From NCBI GenBank assembly GCA_035935655.1, contig DASYWW010000037.1, positions 237,898-301,897 on the forward strand: DNA of 64,000 nucleotides. The letters are read 5' to 3'. Source of the DNA: Candidatus Bathyarchaeia archaeon (lineage in GTDB: Archaea > Thermoproteota > Bathyarchaeia > 40CM-2-53-6). Below are positions 23,583 through 33,800 of the stretch, piece after piece; position 1 is the first letter of the stretch; every line of letters begins with the position of its first letter. Position numbers and translations under genes: made by a program. The notes under the pieces were generated by a model. That model did no database searches. It saw only the letters and a program-made list of their open reading frames with translations, and was not told where the DNA came from.

Positions 23583-24479
23583 CTAGCTCTTGACTTTGAA
23601 GAACAATCCAGGGCCGGAGGCGCCAGGAACGCATACCGTTAGGCTTGCACATTCAAGTGCAGTTGCGGTGATGCTCCAGGTTCCAATGGTTGGCATTGAG
23701 GAGAAGTCTATGGTTGCGCTGACGGTGGTCGAGTTGCCGGGGAACATGAAGACGACGTTCGATTGAGCGAAAAGCTGGCCGCCGTGCGGGTCGGTCGCGG
23801 TCAGGAGTACTGCTCCATAGCCGGCACGTGGGTTAGATGGCGATAGCTGGATGAAGCCGGTGTAGTCGACGGTGAATTGGCCTTTGCGTAGGTGTCGGAC
23901 TGGGCTCGCTGTTGGCTGGGCGTTGGGCGCTACGAGGTTGACGGTGGGTGCAATGAAGAAGACCGAGTTGATGCTCGTGTGTGGGGCGCATGGGCCTGTT
24001 GATCCGCCAGTGGCGCAGACGAGCAGGTCGTGTGCGATGACGAGGTCAGAGTTGCCGTCGGCGATAACCTTGAAGGTTATGACGGCGAGGGTTGATGAGA
24101 AGACGTTGGTGCTTATTCCTCCCAGAAGAGAGAATGCGGAGCGTGCTGTGCCGAATCCGTCGTTGCAGCTTGAGACGAACTGGAATGCTTGTCCTGAGGC
24201 AACGAATGGTCCGATAAGGGTGCTGCCCGAGTGGTCGTCGTATGCGATGCAACTGAGGACTGCGTTGTTGTACAGCAGTGAGTAGTCGTAGCCGACAAGC
24301 ATTGGCTGGTTGGTGAGGCTGATGGTTACTTGAAAGGTGCTTCCGACGACGCCTGAGTATAGTGGTTGGTCCATTGAGATGAGTGCGCCTGAGAAGGCTG
24401 CGGCTGGTGCCATTGAGAATGGGATTGTTGTGAGCACTGTTAGCGTGGCTAGCATGATTGAGGATAGTAGTTTATTCAT
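23583..24479 (-). CDS. Secreted cohesin-like protein, 298 aa
   Basis: Signal peptide about 1-28, cohesin-like domain about 32-175 (FQVTISLTNQPMLVGYDYSL, LLYNNAVLSCIAYDD, STLAVITFKVIADGNSDLVI), then an Ig-like beta domain (about 195-295, FIQLSPSNPRAGYGAVLLTATD). Four Cys in the cohesin part may give disulfides. Unlike the other small cohesin proteins it has no C-terminal membrane helix, so it may be an adaptor or be held by another domain. A good TATA box (CTTATATG) lies about 40 bases upstream and a hairpin terminator follows, so it is likely monocistronic. Confidence 0.7.
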   Translation of the reverse strand: MNKLLSSIMLATLTVLTTIPFSMAPAAAFSGALISMDQPLYSGVVGSTFQVTISLTNQPMLVGYDYSLLYNNAVLSCIAYDDHSGSTLIGPFVASGQAFQFVSSCNDGFGTARSAFSLLGGISTNVFSSTLAVITFKVIADGNSDLVIAHDLLVCATGGSTGPCAPHTSINSVFFIAPTVNLVAPNAQPTASPVRHLRKGQFTVDYTGFIQLSPSNPRAGYGAVLLTATDPHGGQLFAQSNVVFMFPGNSTTVSATIDFSSMPTIGTWSITATALECASLTVCVPGASGPGLFFKVKS

Positions 24480-24517
24480 GTCTATCCAATATCCACTGAG
24501 GCTTTCCGTCTATACCT

Positions 24518-24525
24518 CATATAAG
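24518..24525 (-). promoter_or_regulatory. TATA box for 23583-24479 gene
   Basis: Minus strand CTTATATG, 39-46 bases before the ATG. Confidence 0.55.
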
Positions 24526-24756
24526 ACTTGCTGACTGGCAGGGTTCTTCCTGTATCTATGGAAACCTCCGGTTATACGTAGCCTACCACGCATTCGAGAG
24601 GATAAACGGGTGATTTTGATAAGCAATTCCCGGAGTATTCAATCTAGAACGCCGGAGGGGAGAGTAAGAGCTGACCGTTGGATTTCTGGTTCTCTATCCT
24701 TCGATAGAAATACTTCGTAGCGATACGTAGGTTTGCGATCTGGCGAGAGCGCGCTA

Positions 24757-24766
24757 GAATTATAAG
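24757..24766 (+). promoter_or_regulatory. TATA box for 24816-26867 gene
   Basis: AATTATAAGA about 50 bases before the ATG. Confidence 0.5.
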
Positions 24767-24815
24767 AGGTCCAGTCCTTTTGATCAGCGTCCGGTGAGTC
24801 GCTATTCGGATCAAC

Positions 24816-26867
24816 ATGTCCTTAGTATGGACGATTGCCACTGTTCTGCTCATCCTGACCGCCGGTGTGTTGCCCCGAGCATCGTTCTACGCCTCAGCTC
24901 ATCCAGGCACTCTCTCTGTTCCCTCGCAGTATTCGACGATACAGGCTGCGGTGAACGCCGCGGTCTCAGGGGATACGATTCTCGTCGCTCCGGGTATCTA
25001 CAGGGAGAGCGTGGTTGTCATAAAGAGCGTCAACATCACGGGCGCCTCGAGAGATACGACTGTTATTGATCCGGCTGGCGCGGGTCCGGGTGTTAATATT
25101 ACTCTGGCGAGCGGGGTTTCGCTTCAGGGCTTCACGATCAACGATACGGGACTGTTCGATCCCGCGATATTCGTGAACTCATCATCACTGGTCGTGATAT
25201 CGAACAACAAGCTGTCCGCCTCTGTTCAGTCGAACGGCGTGACGGTTCTAGATTCCAGCCAGGTTTCAGTGACAAACAACCTGTTGACCGGTGATCTCTA
25301 CGGTGTAGCGGTGCAGGGCGGGTTCGGCAATAATATCCGATTTAACAATGCCACAGGCAACGTCGCCGGCGTTAGAATCTACTCATCGTCAGGGAACAAG
25401 ATCACCGACAATATCATCCGGAAGGATCAGGTGGGCCTGGAGCTCTGGGCCGGATCGACTGGGAATGTGGCGTTGCGAAACCTGGTCGCGAACGATTCTT
25501 TCTGGGGAGTCTCGGTCCAGAACTCCCGGAACAATCTTGTCGCCGAGAACAATATCGAGTTCAACAATGCAGACCCGCGGAACACGGAGGGCATCAACCT
25601 GCAAAATGCTGTGGGAAATAGGTTCTATCACAATAATATCAGGAGTAATAGTATTCAGGCGAGTGCGGTGTTTCCGCCCGGCGACCAGAACATCTGGGAC
25701 AACGCGACTGGGGCAACGTTGAAGACCGATTCGAAGATCATGTTCGTTGATACGAACGGTAATGGTGTGTGGAATTTTAACGAGACAGTTGTCTACGACA
25801 CGGACGGTAACGGAGTTTACGATTTGGGAGAGCCTGTTATCGGCTCGGTGAACGGGATGATGCCGCTACCGGGTACAATGCTGAAGAGCTTCTCCGGGCT
25901 GAAATTTGTGGACCGGTATGGGGATGGGATCTGGAGACGCGGAGATCCCGTGGTGAACGATACGAACAATGACAACTTGTTCGAGGCGGGCGAGACGGCG
26001 ATATCGGCGGTTGGGGGAAACTTCTGGAGCGATTACTCAGGGAAGGATAATGGAGCGAACGGTTTCGGGCTCAACGGGATCGGCGATACACTGATTCCTT
26101 GGCCATGTCCGAATGGTGGAGCATCTACTGCTCCGTGCCCGGCGGGCAGCCCGAGAGAAGAGGACTGGTATCCGTTGATGAAATCATGGGTTCCGCCGAA
26201 CATGAACGTGACAGCGAGCGCGAGTCCGTTTCTCGGATATCCGCCGGTACAGGTTTCATTCCAGGGAAAGGTTGCGGGTGGAGCGGCGCCGTACAATTAC
26301 ACGTGGAACTTCGGGGAAGGATCGACGGGAGTCGGTAGTGGGGTTGTTCACTCGTACGCGGTCAAGGGGAGCTATGTTGCAGTGCTGACTGTTAGCGATT
26401 CTGGTTTCCGGACAAGATCAGACTCTGTCGCGATCTCCGTTGTGGTTGGAACTTTGTTGGTGAGGGTTGTGGATGGGAACAAGAAGCCTGTCGTGGGTGC
26501 GGATATCGGCTCGACGGTTCAGCCGGCTGGGCAGCCGGCGCTCAGCGGGAAGGTGAACAACTCCGGACTCGTCACCTTCTCTGATCTCCGGAATGGATCT
26601 TACACGATACGGGCGGCAAGCATTGGCTTTGTGGCAGGATCAAAAGGTGTGGTTATCTCTCTCAACCGTTTGACAAATGCGACGATCACACTGAGCCCGT
26701 CTCCAGCGCCGGCGAGTAGTCTCTGGTTGTTTGCCGTTGGTGGAGGGGCGGCGGCAGGCGTTGCTGCTGTGGCCGGGTTCTTGGTCTGGCGGTCCCGGCG
26801 GAAGAAACGAGCCTCCCATGAAGGACCGCCAACTTCAGTTCCAGGTGCAAACGTGGCGCAGCCCTAG
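24816..26867 (+). CDS. Right-handed beta-helix (NosD-like) membrane-anchored surface protein, 683 aa
   Basis: A signal peptide (about 1-27) is followed by the NosD/pectate-lyase-like opening QYSTIQAAVNAAVSGDTILV and a parallel beta-helix with many N-N/asparagine-ladder turns (about 35-290). Next come two calcium-type repeats (about 300-395, KIMFVDTNGNGVWNFNE), a PKD domain (about 460-545, YTWNFGEGSTG), a carboxypeptidase-regulatory-like domain (about 548-628), a membrane helix (about 635-658) and a basic tail. Beta-helix domains of this kind often bind or cleave polysaccharides; no catalytic residues could be assigned. It is one of the few plus-strand genes in this island and has its own promoter. 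Confidence 0.75.
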   Translation: MSLVWTIATVLLILTAGVLPRASFYASAHPGTLSVPSQYSTIQAAVNAAVSGDTILVAPGIYRESVVVIKSVNITGASRDTTVIDPAGAGPGVNITLASGVSLQGFTINDTGLFDPAIFVNSSSLVVISNNKLSASVQSNGVTVLDSSQVSVTNNLLTGDLYGVAVQGGFGNNIRFNNATGNVAGVRIYSSSGNKITDNIIRKDQVGLELWAGSTGNVALRNLVANDSFWGVSVQNSRNNLVAENNIEFNNADPRNTEGINLQNAVGNRFYHNNIRSNSIQASAVFPPGDQNIWDNATGATLKTDSKIMFVDTNGNGVWNFNETVVYDTDGNGVYDLGEPVIGSVNGMMPLPGTMLKSFSGLKFVDRYGDGIWRRGDPVVNDTNNDNLFEAGETAISAVGGNFWSDYSGKDNGANGFGLNGIGDTLIPWPCPNGGASTAPCPAGSPREEDWYPLMKSWVPPNMNVTASASPFLGYPPVQVSFQGKVAGGAAPYNYTWNFGEGSTGVGSGVVHSYAVKGSYVAVLTVSDSGFRTRSDSVAISVVVGTLLVRVVDGNKKPVVGADIGSTVQPAGQPALSGKVNNSGLVTFSDLRNGSYTIRAASIGFVAGSKGVVISLNRLTNATITLSPSPAPASSLWLFAVGGGAAAGVAAVAGFLVWRSRRKKRASHEGPPTSVPGANVAQP

Positions 26868-26930
26868 TGTCACGAAGGGCCGGGGGCGCGGGAAAAACAG
26901 ACCCCCCCGTGGGATGGCATATTTGTTAGC

Positions 26931-27017
26931 GGGAAATAGAATAGTTAACTGAAAAGAAACGTTGGGGGAAAAATAGTTATGAGAAAAAGAAAGGTTGGGA
27001 AAGCGGAATAGTTACCC
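26931..27017 (+). repeat. 33-base AG-rich direct repeat, two and a half copies
   Basis: ATAGTTA recurs at 26941, 26973 and 27008, and GTTGGG at 26961 and 26994, all in a purine-rich context. The repeats lie between the beta-helix gene and the cupredoxin-dockerin gene. Confidence 0.5.
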
Positions 27018-27028
27018 GCCGAGACCCG

Positions 27029-27045
27029 TAATAGCAAAGCTATTA
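27029..27045 (+). promoter_or_regulatory. 7-bp inverted repeat overlapping a TATA-like site upstream of cupredoxin gene
   Basis: TAATAGC-AAA-GCTATTA is a perfect palindrome. Its right arm runs into CTATTATCC (27040-27048), 32 bases before the GTG start. It could be an operator covering the promoter; the regulator is unknown. Confidence 0.35.
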
Positions 27046-27079
27046 TCCATGTAGAAGGTCATATCATAGACCGTTCTTT

Positions 27080-27802
27080 GTGAAGATTACAATAATACTG
27101 ATCGCGATTCTCCTAGCGGGAACCGTCACAACGAACTTCACATTTGAACGCGTCAAGAAGCCGGGCACGCCGGACGCAAGGCCAACCGTGGATCAGCCTG
27201 GACAATTCAGCCCCGCCTTTGCCAACTTGACAGCGTACACCGCAACCGCGTTCCTTGCAGGGTTCAACTCATCCACGATGCTCGGTAACTGTGCTCCGAG
27301 CGGAACGGCCACTTGCAACCCTGGATTTGCGATGTACCGCGGAGTAACAACCACGTTCAAGATTATCTGGGGAGACTGCTGCACCCACACGTTCTCTCTG
27401 TACACGAAGGGCTTCCTCTCAACAAAAGTGAACACGACAGATTCTTGCTCGACCGCCAACAAGATAGGATGCGTCGCAAAGGCGAACATCCCTACGAGCC
27501 GGACAGTAAACTTTCTCTTCGCACCGAATATTCCTCTAGACGATTTCACCGGGCTTGGCGGATACGAGTACTACTGCCAGATCCACCCTGACAGCATGCA
27601 CGGAAAAGTAATAGTCTACAAGAACCCCAACATCAGCGGAACAGGGGTCGTCAATATTCTTGACGCCTCAGCTCTAGCCGTCTCGTTCGACTCAACACAT
27701 GGATCAGCAAACTTCAACGCAGCAGTCGACTTCAACAACGATGGTGTCATCGATATCCTAGATGCTTCCTTCCTAGCAAATCTCTTCGACCGACCAATTT
27801 AG
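27080..27802 (+). CDS. Blue-copper (cupredoxin) protein with C-terminal dockerin, 240 aa
   Basis: GTG start, signal peptide about 1-20. The cupredoxin domain (about 45-182) has likely copper ligands His103 and the cluster CQIHPDSMHG, giving Cys166, His169 and Met173, followed by the closing strand KVIVY. Two extra Cys pairs (70s/100 and 123/131) may be disulfides. Residues 184-240 form a dockerin: the first loop (NISGTGVVNILDA) has lost acidic ligands, the second (DFNNDGVIDILDA) is intact. So this is a type I copper electron carrier, or copper store, that can be plugged onto a cohesin at the cell surface. Redox partners are not visible nearby. Confidence 0.82.
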   Translation: MKITIILIAILLAGTVTTNFTFERVKKPGTPDARPTVDQPGQFSPAFANLTAYTATAFLAGFNSSTMLGNCAPSGTATCNPGFAMYRGVTTTFKIIWGDCCTHTFSLYTKGFLSTKVNTTDSCSTANKIGCVAKANIPTSRTVNFLFAPNIPLDDFTGLGGYEYYCQIHPDSMHGKVIVYKNPNISGTGVVNILDASALAVSFDSTHGSANFNAAVDFNNDGVIDILDASFLANLFDRPI

Positions 27803-27857
27803 ACGAAGTGCCCAGTCCGAAGGCCGGACTTGACGGTATTTGTAGCGCCAGCTCGAG

Positions 27858-27890
27858 CGCAAAAATAGACTGAGAAGAGAAAAGTGGAGT
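27858..27890 (-). terminator. T-rich terminator after 27899-34204 gene
   Basis: Minus strand has CTTTTCTCTTCTC then TATTTTTGCG shortly after the stop codon. Confidence 0.4.
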
Positions 27891-27898
27891 TTTGGATT

Positions 27899-30800
27899 CT
27901 AGTTGTCTTTGGAAGCGACGAGAGTCCCGTTAGATAGCAGCAGTGCGCTGGCGTCGTTCGTGTTGTTCTCGAGAACAGTGACAGGGAGAAATACTCTGAC
28001 AACGTCGGTGGATGCTTGGCCTGTGATCTTTACGCGAGCCATGAAGAATCCATTGTCATCATAGCTGTGAGTTGCGCTGCATGTTCCGGTGCTGGTCGTT
28101 GCAACAACGGCTGGTGCGCCATCGCCGAATGTGAAGCTGCAGGCGAATGGGGCTGAGCCGCCGGTGAATGTCGCGGTGAAGGTCACTGTCGCTCCCTGGA
28201 TAACAGGCGTCGGGTTTACCGTGTAGCTCGTTACGACCAGGGGTGGATTCGAGAAGGTGAAGGTAGCGGGATGATCGCCGGTGACGAAGCGGGCGCCGTT
28301 TACGTGGAGGAGTATGGTGTTGCCTTGTGTTACGGTGACGTTCTTGACGAGGGCGAAGTGTCCCGGGGGTGGGCTTGTGAACTGTACGGTGTTCATTCCC
28401 TGGACCACGAAAGCAGTTATGTCGAAGGGTCCGAAGCTGACGAACTTGTTCTCGAACGCAGAGTTATCCTTGCCGCCGGGGATGCAAGGTGGCAGGTTGA
28501 CAATCATGTGTCCGTTAACGCTGACGTTCAGCTGTCCAACACCGTTATCGCAATCGTCAATGTCGAAGGCCTGGAAGGTCAACATGACTGCCTTGCCGGT
28601 CACTGTACTCGTGACAGTTACCGAGTGAGTTGCGGTTGTTGAAACGCCGTTCATGTCGGTTACTGTCAGCATAACAATGAAGGTTCCCGGTGTCACGTAG
28701 GTGTGTGTTGCTGGGTTGCCGGTTCCTGTGGTGGTGTCGCCAAAGCTCCAGGTGTACGTGTTCGGAGCGGTTCCGCCTGTGACAGTCGCTGTGAAAGTTA
28801 CTAGTGTCGCGTTGGTTGGTGTTGTTGGAGAGAAGGTGAAGTCAGCTGATAATGCGACTGCGGCCATCGTGATGCTGGCGGATTTTGTCTGAGTGTTCGG
28901 GATTGGTGTTGCGGAATCTGTTCCTGTTACACTGATGCTTACTGTTCCCTTGACACTGTATGTTGTCGTGAAGCTTGCTCCTATGCCGGATGATGGAGTG
29001 CCTCCGGTCGCTGTCCACGAGAACGTGACTGTGCCGGTTCCACCGGTGGATGTTGCGGTGCAGTTAAGTGGAGTGCCAACGGTTCCCGCGGCTGGGCAGT
29101 TGATTGTGACTGCTAGTGCGGCTGCAGATCCAATCGTATGGGTTGCAGAGGCTGTAATGCCGTTCGCATCAGTTACTGTCTCGACGACGGTGAATGGTCC
29201 TGTGGTCGAGTATGTGTGAGCAGCCGGGTTTCCTGTGCCCGTTGTTGTGTCGCCGAAGGTCCAGGAGTATGTGTACGCTGGTGTCCCGCCGCTGGTTGTG
29301 GCGGTGAATGTGACTGGGCTGTTCGCTACTATTGGTGTTGGGCTTGCTGTGAAGTCCGTTGTCAATGCGAGCGCGGCTATTATGACACTCGCGGACTTTG
29401 ATTGAATGTTGGGTGTAGGAGTTGCAGAATCGGTTCCGATTACACTAATCGTGACAGTTCCCTTCACATTGTAAGTGGTACTGAAACTAGAGCCGGTGCC
29501 TGAAGCAGGACTTCCACCCGTCGCTGTCCATGCGAAGGTGACTGTGCCGGTTCCGCCTGATGATGAGGCTGTGCATGCGACCGCTGTCCCTACTGTTCCG
29601 GTTGCAGGGCAGTTGATTGTCACGGTGAATACTGGGGCGGAGCCGACTGTGTGGGTTGCGGTGGCAGTCTTCGCGTTAGCATCGGTGACTGTCAAGACAA
29701 CTGTGAACGGGCCAGTGCTCGCATAGGTGTGGCTAACCGGGTTGGTTGTTCCGGTTCCTCCGTCGCCAAAGGTCCAAGCGTAGGTGTAGGGTGCGGTTCC
29801 ACCGGTCGTCGTCGCCGTGAACGTAGCGGCAACGTTAGGAGTTATTGTGGCCGGGAAGGTAAAGTCGGTTGCCAGGGCAAGAGGACTGACTGTTATTGAT
29901 GCGGTATTTGACGCCGAAACAACATTCGCATCTAGGACGGTTACCTTGACGACGAAAGTGTTCTTCGCGGTGTACGTGTGCGATGCGGAGGCGCCGGTGA
30001 CCGTTGCAGATCCATCGCCAAAGTCCCAGGTGAACGTGTACGGTGAGGTTCCACCGGTCGCTGTCGCGGAAACACTGACTGATGTGCCAACTGTGCCGGT
30101 CGTCGGAACTGTGGGTGTAACGGTTAAGGCCAGGGCTGCGATGTTGACGGAGGCGGATTTCGTATCGGTGGCTGCTGTTGGAGTTGCGGAGTCTGTGCCG
30201 GCTACGCTGATGGTCTTCATTCCCTTCACGCTATAGGTTGTGCTGAAAGTTGCTCCGGTGCCAGAGGCTGGGGATCCGCCTGTGGCCGTCCAGGCGAAGG
30301 TGTAGGGTGTTGTGCCTCCTGTTGCAGAGACGGTGCAGTTGACTGCCGCTCCGACGGTTCCTGTGGTGGGGCATGTGATCGTGACGGTGAAGGGCGGGGC
30401 TGAACCGATCGTATGAGTTGCGGTCGCGGTCTTCGTATTTGCATCAGTGACTGTCAGGACGACGGTGAAGGGTCCGGTGGTGGTGTAGGTGTGAGTGATC
30501 GGGTTTGTTGTGCCGGTTGTTCCGTCACCGAACGCCCACGCGTACCCGTATGGGCTTGTTCCGCCGGTTGTGGTGGCGGTGAAGGTTATCGGGGTATTGG
30601 CAGTTACGGTTGTTGGACTGATAGTCCAGTCGGTGGCGAGGGTGAGCGCCGCAATTGTGATCGACGCAGTGTTCGACACAGTGACCGCGTTCATGTCAGT
30701 GACGGTAACCTTGACCGTGAAAGTTCCCTTTGCCGTGTAAGTGTGGGTGGCCGTGGCGCCTGGAACTACAGCAGTTGCGTCGCCAAAGTCCCAAGAGAAC

Positions 30801-33800
30801 GTGTAAGGTGATGTTCCGCCTGAGGCAGTCGCGGAGACGCTTACTGAGGTGCCGACAGTGCCGGTTGCGGGAACTGTCGGAGTAACGGTGAGAGCTAGTG
30901 CGCTAATCAGGACACTGGCCGATTTTGTCTGAGTGTTCGGCGTTGGAGTTGCAGAGTCAGTTCCTGTCACACTAATGCTGTGTGAGCCTTTCACATTGTA
31001 AGTTGTGCTGAAGGTGGATCCGGTGCCTGACGCAGGCGAGCCACCTGTTGCGGTCCAAGCGAACGTGACTGTGCCGGTTCCGCCTGATGATGAAGCGTTG
31101 CATGCGACAGCAGTTCCAACGGTTCCCGTTGTCGGGCAGGTTATTGTTACAGTGAGGGGTGTCGCCTGGCCTACTGAGTGAGAAGCTGTGGCTGTCTTAG
31201 CGTTCGCATCAGTAGCAGTAACAGAGACAGTGAAGGGTCCGGATGAGGAATAGGAGTGACTCGCGGGGTTGCCCGTTCCCGTTGCTCCGTCGCCGAATGT
31301 CCACGCGTAAGTGTATGGCGCTGTTCCGCCTGTTGTTGTCGCAGTGAAGCTGGCAGCAGCACCTGGGGTTATTGTTGCGGGGAACGTAAAGTCAGTTGCT
31401 AGGGCAAGAGGACTGACTGTTATTGATGCCGTGTTGGATGCTGTGACAGAGTTCGCGTCAGTGACGGTTACCTTGACGACGAAAGTGTTCTTCGCGGTGT
31501 ACGTGTGCGACACTGTTGCTCCCATGACTACGGCACTACCGTCGCCAAAGTCCCAGGAGAAGGTGTAGGGCGAGGTGCCACCAGTGGCAGTCGCAGAAAC
31601 GCTGACTGCGCTGCCAACTGTCCCGGTCGTCGGAACTGTAGGTGTAACACTCAAGGCCAGAGCTGCGATGGTGACCGATGCAGATTTTGTATCGCTAGCA
31701 TGTGTCGGGGTTGCAGAGTCCGTACCAGTTACGCTGATAGTCTTCGCTCCCTTTACACTATAAGTTGCGCTGAATGATGCTCCGGTGCCCGACGCTGGAC
31801 TACCGCCAGTAGCAGTCCATGAGAAAGTGACCACTCCTGTTCCACCCGAGGATGTAGCGGTGCACGCGACAGCTGTGCCAACGGTTCCGGTCAGAGGACA
31901 TGTCATCGTAACTGTAAATGGTGTGGCTGCGCTGATTGTTACGGTAGCACTAGCAGTTCCGGTGTTCGGGACCGGGGCGGAGTCGGTTGCAGTAACGCTG
32001 ATTTGTTGTGGTCCCGGCGTACTGTATGTTGTGGTAAAAGTTGCTGCGGTTCCTGAAGCAGGGTTCCCGCCCGTAGCTGTCCAAGCGAATCCGACCGGAG
32101 CTGTTCCACCCGTCGTGGTCACAGTGCAAGTGACCGCAACACCAACGGTCCCAGTCGAGGGACAATTTATCGCGACTGCCAGCGTAATCTTGAGGTTGAA
32201 GGCTGTCGTTTTGATGAGACCTCCCGAGGCGGTGCCGGTAATCGTAATCGCCGCGGTTCCTGCAAGCGCGGCGGAGGTGGTTACGACATTCACCTGCGAG
32301 GTGCATGATAGAGCGCATGATGTTGGTGCCAGCGTGACAGTGGTGCCCGCAGGCTGGCCTGTCACAACGAATGAAACTGATTGAGATGCTCCCCCGGTGA
32401 GAGTGGCGGAGAGACTCGCAGTGGTGCCTGAACCGGCAACTACAGTGATCGGATTCGGGGTCACCTGGAGACCATAGTCAAAGACCGTTATTACTGGAGA
32501 AAATCCGTTCTCCTTGATACTGGTTGGTGCAGCCGCCGCCGACTCCTGAGGTGTGACACGAACAACGAAACTGCCACCGAACGCGTAGGTGTGAAGTGCG
32601 AAGGCAGCTGTTGTGCCACTGACAGTGGTGTCGGGGCTACCATCACCCCAGTGAAAGACGTACGTGAACAAGCTCGCCATGAAGCCCAATGGGTAGGCAG
32701 TTGCGTACGCCGTAACAGCAGTTACATTTACTACAGAGCCGGCATTGATACTTGTCTTGTCAGAGGTAACCGTCACAGTGTACGCCGCAGGCGTCCCGGT
32801 AACATTTACCGGAAAGGCCTGTGTTGTGGTTTGAGGCCCGCCCAGCTGGCTTCCTGAAGAGTCGGTGACGGAGAAAACTGTGTTGTAAACTCCAGCAAAA
32901 TTCCAAGTAATGCCCGGAACGTTCGAAGGATCCGTGCTCGCTGCAGCAAACGGATTGCTACAGACAGTAAGAAGACGGATGTTACCGGGACAGAACCTCC
33001 AACTACCGCTGAACCCCGATGACCCAGTCCCGGCGCAAGTAGCACCACTACACTCGGCGGAAACCCCACCAAGATAACCAGACTTGAATGAAGTTGAAAC
33101 TGTGCCAGTAGCAGCCGTGGCGGGTCCTTGCGTGGCTCCAACTAGTGGCAACCTTCTGACGGCAGTTATGCTGTGCGCGGCGGAGTCGGTGACCGTAAGA
33201 GTAACTCGGTTGATGGCCTGAGGGGGCGCCGTAACAATGACAGTCTGTCCAGTTGCGTTGACCTTTGCAATGTATCCGGACGAGTCAAAACTGCTGAAAT
33301 CCCAATTGTAGGTGAACGGAGCTGTGCAATAACTGCAAGAAGCGGCTGTTGCGGAGAAAGTAATTGGGAAAAATGGAACCTCAGGATTCGGCGAGAAACT
33401 CCAAGATTCATCGAAGGTTCCAGGAGGTGGCGTTGGAAATAGGAAGTTAGCGTAAGTATTGAACGAACCGTTCTGGACATTATGAGCCTCAGGGCCAGTG
33501 TTTAATCCTACGGCGAAAGTAACAATACTCTTCGTGAAAGTGAGCGCACTATTTCCAGCGCCCACAACGTCAAACCGCATACGGAAGAACTCAACGGTGT
33601 TAGGAGAACCGCCCGTCGTTACACTTTCAATAGCTTGAGCAAGACGAACAACGCCATTCACACGATCTACGGTATTTGCTAGACCGAGAGTACATGACGG
33701 ATTTGCAGCGGGGCAACCAGCATTCCCACCAAATAGAAGACCGATCTGGTCAAACTGAACGAAGTTGAGAACGGCCGGATTGTACTGCAGCGTAACGTCG

